Positions 55,316 through 64,000 of a stretch of 64,000 nucleotides of DNA are shown here, piece after piece; within the stretch, counting starts at the first letter, position 1, and every line of letters begins with the position of its first letter. Origin of the DNA: Heligmosomoides polygyrus polygyrus (lineage: Eukaryota; Nematoda; Chromadorea; Rhabditida; Heligmosomidae). The DNA is taken from contig OX377204.1 of assembly GCA_947396885.1 (NCBI GenBank), forward strand, positions 54,857,139-54,921,138, written 5' to 3'. Both the position numbers and the translations under genes were made by a program. Under the pieces are notes generated by a model. The model was given only the letters and a program-made list of their open reading frames with translations, did not search any database and was not told the DNA's origin.

Positions 55316-56900
55316 TCCTACTATATATTAAAGAGTAAGCGGTTGCGGTCCTTCCGTCTGTCCGTCCGTCTGTCCGTCCGTCTGTCCGCGTCTGTCCATC
55401 CCGCCTTTTGTAAACGTCGAGTAGTAGCCATCCGGGTTCAGGCGAGGTCACCTACACCGTGTTGAGAGGGGTCAGAAGACGTTTCGCCTATCTCACGCAA
55501 AGGTCGTCCGAGTTCCGAACATGTGTTATCGACGTCGTGAAAGCGAGCGTCCGAGTTCAGAAAGGGTATCACCGACGTCGTTCAACAGGCGTCTGGGTTC
55601 AGAAGACATGTCACCAATGTCGCGCAAAGGACGTCCGGGTTGAGAAGAGGTGTCGCCGACGTCGCGCCAGGGGTTCTGTATTCACACGACGTGTCAACGA
55701 TGTCGCGCAAAGCACGTCCGGCTTGAGAAGACATGTCACCGACGTCGTTCATCAGGTGATTGGTTCAGAGGAGGTGTCACCAATGTCGCGAAAGGCCTTC
55801 CAGATTCAGAAGAGGTGCCAGAGGTTCCAGATTCACACGACGTGTTACCAGTGAAGGTGGGACCACTAATGGGGACCTTTAAAGAGTGGGGTCCTATAGG
55901 GACCGGTAAAGGGTTGGCCAATAAAGGAGGGACCTGTGAAAGTGGGACCAGCAATGGGGGCCGGTGAGGGAGGGGTCCTGTGAAGGGGGGACCAGTGAAG
56001 GAAGGAGGGAGGGGTCCAGTGAAGGGATCGGTGAGAAAGGGACCAGTAGTGGGGACCGGTGAAGGGGGGGGGGAGGGGTCCAGTAAAGGGGGAACGGTAG
56101 ATGGTTGACCAGTGAAGAGGGGACCAGGTGAAGGGAGGACCGGTAAGGAAGGAACCAGTAATGCGGACCAGTGAAGGGGACCAGGTGAAGGGGGAGAGCG
56201 GTCCAGTGAAGGGGGACCGGAAAAGAATTGATGAATAAAAGGGGGACCAGTGAGGGTGGGACCAGCAATGAGGTTCGGTGAAGGATAGGCAGACCAGTGC
56301 AGAGTGAAGAGGGGACCAGTAAAGGGAGGTCCAGTGAAGGTGGGAGCAGTAGTGGGGAGCGGCGAAGGGGGGGGGGACCAGTGAAGGGTGAACCGGAAAA
56401 GGGCAGACAATAGAGGAGAACCAGTGAAGAGGGACCAGTGAAGGAAGGAGGGAGGGGTCCAGTGAAGGGATCGGTGAGAAAGGGACCAGTAGTGGGGACC
56501 TGTGAAGGAGGGGGAGGAGGCAGTGAATGGGACCTGTTAAGGGTTGACCAATAAAGGGGAGAGCAGTGAATTACCAATCAAGAGGGGACCAGCAAGGGAG
56601 CCAATAAAGGGAAGACCATTAAAGGGGGTTCAGTAAAGGGTACAGTAATAGAACCACTAAGGAGAGACCAGTAAAGGCGACTGGTGAAGGGATCAGTGAA
56701 AGGGACCAATAAGGGGACCAGTATTTTCTCTGTGTCGTCCAACGTGACGTCATAAAACGTGCTACAGACGTCGTGCCACGTGTGTCGGGGTGCAAAAGAC
56801 GTGTCGAAGACGTCGTGACATATGCGTCCGGATTCAGCAAATGTGTCACAGACGTTATCCAATGTGTATTCGGGTCCAGAAGACGTGCCACAGATAAGAC
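55316..56900 (+). repeat. Composite of Helitron-like start and three minisatellite blocks
   Basis: TCCTACTATATATTAAAGAG at 55316 resembles a Helitron 5' end and is followed by TCCGTCCGTCTG repeats (55355-55400). Then comes a roughly 50 bp GACGTCG-type minisatellite (55450-55860; words TTCAGAAGACATGTCACCAA, GACGTCGTTCA). A purine-rich minisatellite follows (55861-56735; units of GGGGACCAGTGAAGGG with spacers). Three more GACGTCG-type units close it (56736-56900). Long minus-strand frames (55736-56577) are Pro/Ser/Thr-rich products of the purine tract, not genes. No Rep-helicase is present. Confidence 0.65.
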
Positions 56901-57302
56901 TTTGCACAGCATCCGTGATTTTCAGATGGCTTTTTAAAGGATTCGGGTAACAACGAGTGTGTGTGTGTACTTAATTCTCACTTCCGTTTTCTAGCGGCAC
57001 ATGGGTAAGGGGTATTGGTGGAGTGGGTGGCGAGAATGAGTGAAGGAATCGGAGTAATGTTATTCCCGTCGGACTGTGAACTGCATCGTTCTACCAATGC
57101 CAATTGTTTTCATTTGCGTGTGCAGAATAAGCACTTCGGAGTAAGGCTCTCTATGTGTTCTTCGCCTTGTACGCCACGAGTACTTCAGAGAATGAATCGC
57201 GGACGTGCGATAGAGGGTGGGTAGGCCCCATAGGAGCACTTTTGAAGATTCTGTCCTACCGTATCCCGATATATATTCGATATAGCAATATCGGTTTTTT
57301 AC
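56901..57302. other. Nothing recognised
   Basis: A short GTGTGTGTGTG run near 56958; the plus and minus frames at 57015-57335 show no motif. Confidence 0.35.
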
Positions 57303-57440
57303 TCTAATGAATGAGGAAAGGCCTAAAGAGGACAAGAAGACGGTCGGGGTGTTCCATGCTCCGGATTTGGGGACAAAGCCCCCAACCAGACGTTTGGCGG
57401 CCAGTAACCCGCTGAACGTCTGGTCCTATATAGGTCGCTT
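57303..57440 (-). repeat. Dispersed repeat R, copy 3
   Basis: The minus strand reads ACCAGACGTTCAGCGGGTTA, CGCCAAACGTCTGGTTGGGG and CTTTAGGCC, the same order as copy 2 at 47370-47490. Confidence 0.65.
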
Positions 57441-58159
57441 TGAGAATCTCCATGGTCACCTCTTTCACCTTCTTTGTAAGTCGGGTGGTGGCGAACTTCT
57501 TCGACTCCCAGTCTCCTCAGTTCTACGAAAGGGAGATCGCTGACATGCCCAATAAGAACACTGTGGTGACTAACAACGGTGATTATATTTGCATTGTTTA
57601 CTGTATAAAGAAGTAAAGAAGGAAATATGAAAACCTTAAGACGTTCCGGCCAATCTATGTAATAACCGACATGCTTTATTGTGGTCCCCCTAAGTGCTAC
57701 ATTCCTTCGCATCCCAGGACTCATTCGAATTCAGATAAAACTTTCATTAGTAAATCATTTCCTGACCGTCTTAAGGTACTTTTTTAGGTAGTAATAATAT
57801 ATTATTACTATTGATTAATGATTGCTCTATTGATAGATTTTGAAACTGAACCGCTGGATTGAGCCGTGCTTATTTTTTCGCTAACACGTTGACGACAATG
57901 CCGCTCAATGGTGCGCAGCAGCTAGTCTCTCTCGTGGGTCAACGCCACTCAATGGTGCACGGCGGTCCATTTAGTTGAGAAGTACGGTATCAGGTCCATC
58001 CAAATAATGTCTGGAAGCGTTTTTTGGAATGGTGAACATGATGCCGATATCCGTTATATCAATTGATTGGTCGGTTTTCTACCAAATCGATAACTGCAGT
58101 TTTCGTGTCGGGGCCTTCGATTTTGCACAAATTCCGTGTGGAAGGGTATTAGCGAAGCT
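57441..58159. other. Nothing recognised
   Basis: Short imperfect repeat of CGCTCAATGGTGCGC words near 57900-57965. No coding motif. Confidence 0.35.
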
Positions 58160-58310
58160 GGGGCCAGATTCATCAACGGTTAAACCCGTGGGTATGCGGG
58201 GTACAAGGGGTAGAGTCAGGTAGAGATAACGTAGGAGTCAGAGACGACGCATCATCGTGGGTATCTCTACCTCCTATACCCGCGGGTTAGTCGTTGATGA
58301 ATCCGGCCCC
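58160..58310. mobile_element. 151 bp MITE with long inverted repeats
   Basis: GGGGCCAGATTCATCAACGG (58160) and, on the minus strand from 58310, GGGGCCGGATTCATCAACGA continue as imperfect inverted arms through AACCCGTGGGTAT. The middle carries GGTAGAG/CTCTACC words, so nearly the whole element can fold back. The GGGGCC tip is shared with the 145 bp element in the Gypsy gag. Confidence 0.8.
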
Positions 58311-59255
58311 TGGTCACAAATCTCACGTTTTCCTTTCGGAATTTCATTAGATTTCACATCTCTGACGATCTACTCCCTTGTACTCTGTTCGAATAGTAAA
58401 TTCTCGTTGTGCCTTGTCATTCATTTCACAGCTGAGTCGATTCATTGGGCAAGAAGGCAATGATCAGTTATGTTACGCCGGGTATGAGCTGGTGAGCGTT
58501 ACCTATATACAACGTAACATACTCTAGTTAGTTTCTTGAAATTCTAAAACTCGCACATCACACCACCAAAAGTAATCTCCTAGACGAAGTTCTGAATAGA
58601 TAGGTGACCCTGTCGCCGTCATATCGTCTCCCAAACACATCACGTAGTTCGCGTAGCCATGTAACTTACTTAAGGCTACCTATCGTAGTTGGCTGATATT
58701 TTCGACGAAATTCGGAACAACGGTGAGTCTGACACAACCACTCTAGTTATCGATTTGGGGGATAAGTTTGCGTAACCGTCTAAACAGACACCATCATCGT
58801 GTTAATCATCCCAAATTATCTTTTAGAAGAGTTTTGGGTCACAGGATCTTGTCCCATACTTGCGTGGTGCACTTCGTCCCACGGGACAGAGACGCGAAAA
58901 TCGCTCTGGTCATCAACTTGTTAAATATACAACACATCTAATAACGCGTCTGAACTGATCTCGAAGGTATGTGTTACGTATGACCCCTCCCTGAGCAGCT
59001 CTGATCTGTGGTGCATCAGAAGTCTCAACAAGAATGTCGGTAAGCAAATAGTGCGGTGCTGAGAAAAGCAAGACCAACTCTCTTTCCTAAGAATGTACCG
59101 CTTGGATTGCAGTACCGCAACATATTTTTCCAGAGATTCATAGCGTTGTGATATAACGAGTCTGCCACTAGTTGCCGACAGTGCTCAACAGGTGCAACTG
59201 AGCATGACTGGTCCCCTCGAGGACCATGATTGCTCAATGCCTGACAACGTTTTAA
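58311..59255. other. Nothing recognised
   Basis: No motif or repeat seen; short plus frame 58257-58463 overlaps the MITE and is not coding. Confidence 0.4.
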
Positions 59256-59894
59256 CCCATTGACGACTGCGCGGCAAATCGTGTGTCTGGCGCGTGGGAC
59301 CGCGCACTGGGACCGCACGTGCGCCGGAATCTTGCGGAAGCACTACTTCACGATATTCCAAACGAATCTCCCTCTCCAAGGGTTAGCAACATATAGGAGA
59401 AGGCTGGAACAGGTTTGAAGCAAATCATAGAAGATTATTTGCCGCTCCAAGGAGGTCTACAAAGAAAAAGGGGGCACGTTTGCCCCGAATAACTCAAATA
59501 AGGTGGCCTCATGATGTAGCAGGTGTTTGACATACTTTTGTCTAGATTGTTTTCAAAATTTTTACAAAAAATATGACTAGTTATTTTTCTACATGACATT
59601 TTTACAAAATGTGCGTAGCTGTTTGTGAGTAGTACCGACCTTTTTTGCAGCTTGAATAGTGTGTGGTGCTGATTATCTGTTTTTTGTCAGTGCTTAGAAG
59701 TAAATGACTGCCGGCCACAGTGCAGTAGCATTACTAGGATCCATCATATCTAATGATTACTTGTAAACTATGAAAAAAGCAAGAAATAGGCCGTAGCGAA
59801 CAGTTTTATAACCGCGGGCCGAAATCGGCCCGCGCGTTCCCACGCGACAAAAAAGAACTGCGGGTCCAAGTCGACCCGCGAGGTCGTCAATGGG
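59256..59894. mobile_element. PiggyBac-like non-autonomous element (TTAA target)
   Basis: CCCATTGACGAC at 59256 and GTCGTCAATGGG ending 59894 are perfect 12 bp inverted repeats beginning with CCC. Both sides are flanked by TTAA (59252-59255 and 59895-59898). This combination is the piggyBac hallmark. Next to each tip lies a CGCGG word. The 639 bp body encodes no transposase. Confidence 0.85.
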
Positions 59895-60005
59895 TTAAAG
59901 AACAAAGAATAGGGATTGCCGTTGGAAAATCCTTTTCCGAGATCTGCCACCCGTTCAGCGTCTACGGGGTCTCGTGTGGCAGCTTGAACGCGTGTTTAAT
60001 CGATA

Positions 60006-60115
60006 CAATGTCTTGCGGTGGTCAGCCGATAGGCAAGCCAGTGTTTCATCCTTCACAGACGAGTCTGGTAGTAATTACCCAACCCGAAAGGAAGGGTTAT
60101 TTGGCCTAGACGGAC
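60006..60115 (-). repeat. tRNA-like SINE, copy 4 (3' part)
   Basis: The plus strand carries CTTGCGGTGGTCAGCCGAT and CAGACGAGTCTGGTA, the complement of the SINE 3' half; the tRNA-like 5' part is missing. Confidence 0.55.
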
Positions 60116-60439
60116 TTGAACAGCTTGAAATAACTTGCGGAAATATAAATGCGCAATAGAATATAAGCAGCTGCCTAACAGCAAATTCGGCAGTGCTCCT
60201 TTTTTGTCTGATGTCCGCTCCCCCGCAGATGTGAAATATAGAGCTGGCACGAGTATAGATAACGGATGTTAAACCGCAACTCAGCCGAGACTGCGGTCTT
60301 GTCCAAGCTGTGCCAGGCGTGCAACTGTAGGTTGGAAAACCGCTTAGCGCTAGGACTGCGAACCTCGACTTTTCATTTTCATTTCTTGCGGGTTGGCAAG
60401 AGAAGGGAACGAGACTCAATTCGATAATGCTACTATCTA

Positions 60440-61850
60440 AACAAGGCCCATCGTGTCATCCTGCGGTGGACCAACTGACCGAATTAGCTGGTTTCTGCAA
60501 CACCTGCTATTGTCATTGCTCTCGTACGTTACAGCTCACCTACGAAACGTACAGCATTTTCTCGAACAACTTAGGCAGTGCAACTTTCATGGTGAACAAC
60601 GTCTGGATTATCAAAGCTTTGACGTGGTTGCCCTGTGCGCGAACGTTGAGACCCGAAGCCTGCTTGCAGTTGCTACGATTGCATCACCAAAACCTTCAAG
60701 TTTTCGGGTTAAACAGAGAAGATGTGGAGGAGCTGCTGCGTGGTCGAAGTGAACACTCCGGTTCCGAAATGTGTTCTACAAGCAAACGCGAGGTCTTGCA
60801 ATGGGAAGCAGGTTGGCACCGCTGCTGGCGATCATATTTGTGGATTGTCTTGAGCGGCCGGCCTTGTCTGCACGAGTGTTATACTTCGGGCGATATATCG
60901 ATGACGTATTCGTTGTGGGAAAATCGTCGACAACACTAGGGCAGACACTTGGACGGCTAAATTCAGTGTTTCCAACGATCAATCTAACATCAGAAGCTGA
61001 TGGGCCAGACGGAATTCTCCTGTTTCTGAATACGAAAGTAAGAATATCAGAGGGTATAGTTAGAAACGTGTGGTACAGAAAACCGGCTTCTCATAACATT
61101 CTTCTGCATGCAAGGAGTTGTCATCCTATGTACATGAAAAAGAATGTTGTTCATCATGCGATAGCCACATCTACTGCGCTAACATCTACGAACCCAAGAG
61201 AACTCAATGATGAAGTAAGAGAAATTCTGCGGCAAAACGGACATGACTAAAGGGAATGTCGTTGTTGAAAACCTCAACGATCACCCGGTGGCTCACTTTC
61301 ATTCCTTCGCTTTGGACGTGAACCGCCTCGTAAAACGATCGGAGCTCCGTATAAGCCTCTTTTTCCGACCACCCCCGTCCTTACGACGCCTCCTTACAGC
61401 TTCGCGTCTATATGAGAATCAGTGTGAAAGGACAGGTTGTTTGATCTGTGAAGGAAAACACAAAATGTGCAACATTAGTGGTGTGGTTTAGATAGTGGTC
61501 CGAACATCCTACGAGGAATTCCATAGAGAGGAAGACCACTAGGAAAGAGAATGGATGAACATCTGAGAGCTCTTCGTAGCCCTCAAAGCTACCCAGTCAA
61601 TGCACTCTCGAAACACCGCACCCTAAAGCACACACGTGATCCGCTGCCGCAACTGCGACTTTCATTCTCCACAGGAATCTGAAAGATCCGGTGGAAAGCA
61701 AGATCAAAGAAGCGCTGGAGATGAAGCACTGGGAACCAAAAATAAATAAATCGGAGAGAGGAAATGAAGAATGCAATGAGGCTTATTACCCCGGCGATGG
61801 AAGTAAGGGTACGCGGCGTGACCAGCTGACAATGACGGCGATGGAAGTAT
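60440..61850 (+). pseudogene. Penelope-like element, RT and start of GIY-YIG endonuclease
   Basis: Shifted plus frames give SSCGGPTDRISWFLQHLLL (60455), HLRNVQHFLEQLRQCNF, QSFDVVALCANVETRSLL (catalytic Asp, near 60610), FGLNREDVEELL, QTRGLAMGSRLAPLLAIIFV (60785) and FGRYIDDVFVVG (catalytic D-D, near 60900). The frame continues with LLFLNTKVR and WYRKPASHNILLHARSCHPM, then FRPPPSLRRLLTASRLYENQ with CERTGCLICEG, the Cys-rich linker typical before a GIY-YIG domain. The GIY-YIG core itself is missing or shattered after 61491. RMDEHLRALRSPQSYPVN near 61550 is its C-terminal side. Penelope-like elements copy RNA with this telomerase-related RT and cut with GIY-YIG. Several frameshifts and stops show inactivity. 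Confidence 0.88.
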
Positions 61851-62037
61851 GAGAGAGCGGTCACTACCCACTAAGATATATAAGTACCCCAAAGACCATC
61901 GCGCTTCATTTGAGACTAAACGCATCACTGAACATTCCTGGTCCCTCCTTCTCCCTGTGATTCCCAGGTCTGTCTATAAATTTCATCATTTGTGAGTAGT
62001 GTTGTTGTAGAGATGTGCAATGTTACTGTTTTTAGAC

Positions 62038-62063
62038 CTGAAGAAGGGCTTAAAGCCCGAAAC
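62038..62063 (+). ncRNA. Hammerhead-like core motif downstream of the Penelope-like element
   Basis: CTGAAGA, then a hairpin GGGCTTAAAGCCC, then GAAAC match the invariant core of hammerhead ribozymes (CUGANGA, stem II, GAA). Hammerheads are known in the terminal repeats of Penelope-like elements, which fits the position about 190 bp after the element. I could not find convincing stems I and III, so activity is not claimed. Confidence 0.4.
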
Positions 62064-63924
62064 GTTATCAAGAATTGACCAAGTCGAGCTTCACTATTAC
62101 AAAGTCGAATTTACACCCATGAAGCTAAGGGAACCAGAGATTTGAGGAAATTTTCATTTTTGTGTTTTCGATCTAAAGTCGTAACATTGCTTTCGTCTGG
62201 CTTAAGACGAACTCATGCTAGAATGCAGGTGCAAGGTTTCCAGGGGAAGTAGAAAACTTCAGAGTTCATGCTGATATCATTTTTGGCCATTTTTTTAGCC
62301 CTTGTAATGCAGTTTCTTGGGCAGCGAATGCGCCTCAAGAAAACAAGGACCTTCGCCCGTGTCATGGTACTTGGTGGTAAAAAGCACGTTGGAGAAGTAC
62401 GGTGCTACTGGTAATTGCCCGATAAACCCCTTTTTTGTAAATGCTGCTTTATGCATTTTGCCTTTCTTCGGGATTTGCCAAAGAGCTTGGTGGTCTGTGT
62501 ATGTATGGTATCAGTAGCTGCCTGGAGCTAGTGGGGACACACGGCCCAGGCGTCTTGTACTCGACTAGAATTGAGTTGCCCTCAACTCCGCGCTGTAAAT
62601 CGTCCGACAGCATCTCTCACTCCATGCTGAGTCCTTGCGCAGTCCTGGGTGTGCTTCCCTTTTCATACTCTTTCTATAACTGTCGAAGACGTGCCGCTTC
62701 CGACCGATATTTAGCGGAGCAGATTCTTCACGACAACAGCGAGCAATGCCTCTGCAAAATCGATTCTCTGCATTACCGACTGTACCTCGGCCAGATCCAG
62801 CAGGCATCGTCGCCTTTGCCGTGCAAACTCGTCCTGGGACAGACCAGGTGGCCGATTGCGCAGCGAAGTGGACGCCGGCTAACCAGTTGTGAGAAGTGGC
62901 GAAGTTGCTTGTCAGGACACAGATTAGCCGCGAGCTCTAGGGACAGCCTGTGGCCAAAGTGGCAGAGCGGTTTCGTGCATTGCATCATCTAGAGACCCCG
63001 TTCCTTGCTAGAGTACTCGCCATGCTCAAGTGACCCTCTCTGAGGACGCAACGAGGACAGCCCTACAATAGGAAGTCTTTCAGGGTTCATCTAAAAATTA
63101 AACGGAGGAACTGTCCTCTATCTACAAGGCGGTTGTCGAGCCACTAAATGCGCTTGAAGAAAGCAGTGCTGGCTGGGTTCACCTTGTAGGTTAAGACCAT
63201 TTGGCGACGCAAAAACTTCACCAATCGAGCCTAGTTACTGGTTAGTGGATATATTAAGGATTCGTATTTTAAGAAAATCACCAAACTGACATGGCAGTAT
63301 CTTGAAAGAGAAAGCCGTGGTATAGGAACATTTGCGCGTCCGTATCAGTTTCTCTAGGTTCGCGACTAGACACGCACCGCAAAACAATGCTTAAAGTTCT
63401 ACTCCCTCCCAAACAGTCAAGCCTCCCATCAACTCATGGCTGGTGATTTGTCGACCAGCATAGAGCATAAGAATCGCTGGATATACAATAAGTTCCGTGA
63501 TCAGGAGGACAAGACCGTTTCAGTTAAGGATAATCAAAGAGGTTCCTCGATGAGGAATGGATTCACATTAAGACTGCTCGTTCATGGTTAGTGGAGCACA
63601 GTGTTGAGCGCGACGTATCGGAGCTCGTTAGTGATCCCTTCTGCAGAGTTCAGCTGCAAACATTCTGTAACTGCTCGAATCTGCGACGAACATGGAGGAC
63701 TTTTACTAAGTATTTTCATGTTACATTGACTTCTTTATTAAGCAACATCATCGCACACGTTGCGTAAGAAACGCTCTTCTTCGGAACGTAGGAAATTCTT
63801 TAGCGAGGTGCACGGAGCTTCTTTAAAGCTAAAAACCGAAAGCACATGCATTTTTGTTTCCTCCTGCGGTATAAGAGGTCCTCGTTCAGTGGTTCCAGTA
63901 TCAAGGCACTGTGTAGCAAGAATG
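62064..63924. other. Nothing recognised
   Basis: A 183-codon plus frame (62441-62992) and minus frames at 62565-62988 are open on opposite strands and show no domain. No terminal repeats were seen. Confidence 0.35.
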
Positions 63925-64000
63925 TTGAAAATTTCCGTGTTCGGAATTCCGGTTTCCGGCCGTTTTTAGTCCTTCCGTTTAGTTCTGTGTTCCGCTTTCG
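63925..64000 (+). mobile_element. Subterminal end of another hAT-like element, cut by window edge
   Basis: AATTTCCGTGTTCGGAATTC, TTTCCGGCCGTTTTTAGTCC and TGTTCCGCTTTCG match the left subterminal region of the element at 31574 (GGCCATTTTTAGTCTTTCCG). The CAGGGATG tip is mutated or missing here. Confidence 0.6.

Noticed and set aside
55736..56577. Two Pro/Ser-rich proteins of about 225 codons on the minus strand
   Set aside because: They are the complement of the GGACCAGTGAAGGG minisatellite and overlap in two frames.
60427..60939. 170-codon independent gene
   Set aside because: The frame mixes out-of-frame pieces of the Penelope-like RT; true motifs lie in the neighbouring frames.

Overview
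The window looks like repeat-rich nuclear DNA of a rhabditid or strongylid nematode, with a hookworm-like parasite the best guess. The reasons are short GT-AG introns (55 bp in the cox16-like gene), nematode-style mariner, RTE, CR1 and Gypsy families, and host exons that read as animal mitochondrial and translation proteins. Nothing bacterial is present. Most long reading frames belong to decayed transposable elements or are their antisense shadows. The species assignment is inference.

Host genes are few and all lie on the minus strand. At 5154-17653 three phase-compatible exons form a UBA-domain plus peptidyl-tRNA hydrolase 2 (Pth2-type) gene, with an 11.5 kb intron packed with retroelements. 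At 25096-25576 a complete three-exon gene encodes a 100-residue COX16-like assembly factor. At 22977-23846 three phase-consistent exons belong to a gene I do not recognise. A single C2H2 zinc-finger exon sits at 27224-27367, and a small possible membrane-anchored protein lies on the plus strand at 51554-51937.

Mobile DNA, left to right: LINE scrap and an inverted-repeat element (1-1035); three mariner-type elements (1040-4773); a Gypsy LTR retrotransposon (5821-14158, target duplication GACAG) split in its integrase by an RTE retrotransposon (7154-10577) and in its gag by a 145 bp terminal-inverted-repeat element; a decayed mariner (14820-16310) split by a second RTE copy; a tandem-repeat composite (18480-20440) and a nine-unit hairpin array (20998-21376); LINE fragments; a third RTE copy (29086-30746); a decayed LINE split by a hAT-like element (31060-34190); a nearly full-length CR1-like LINE (35494-39203); a three-level nest of mariner, hAT and RTE (40186-44322); SINEs and more composite repeats (46000-57440); three terminal-inverted-repeat elements, one of them piggyBac-like with TTAA ends; and a Penelope-like element with RT and GIY-YIG-side sequence (60440-61850).

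No element appears fully intact, so the window reads as an archive of successive insertions. The order of several can be read from nesting and target duplications. The least ordinary structures are the hairpin array, the 41 bp satellite open in all three forward frames, the recurring composite of four tandem-repeat types, and the hAT-like elements whose ends carry inverted tips but direct subterminal repeats.
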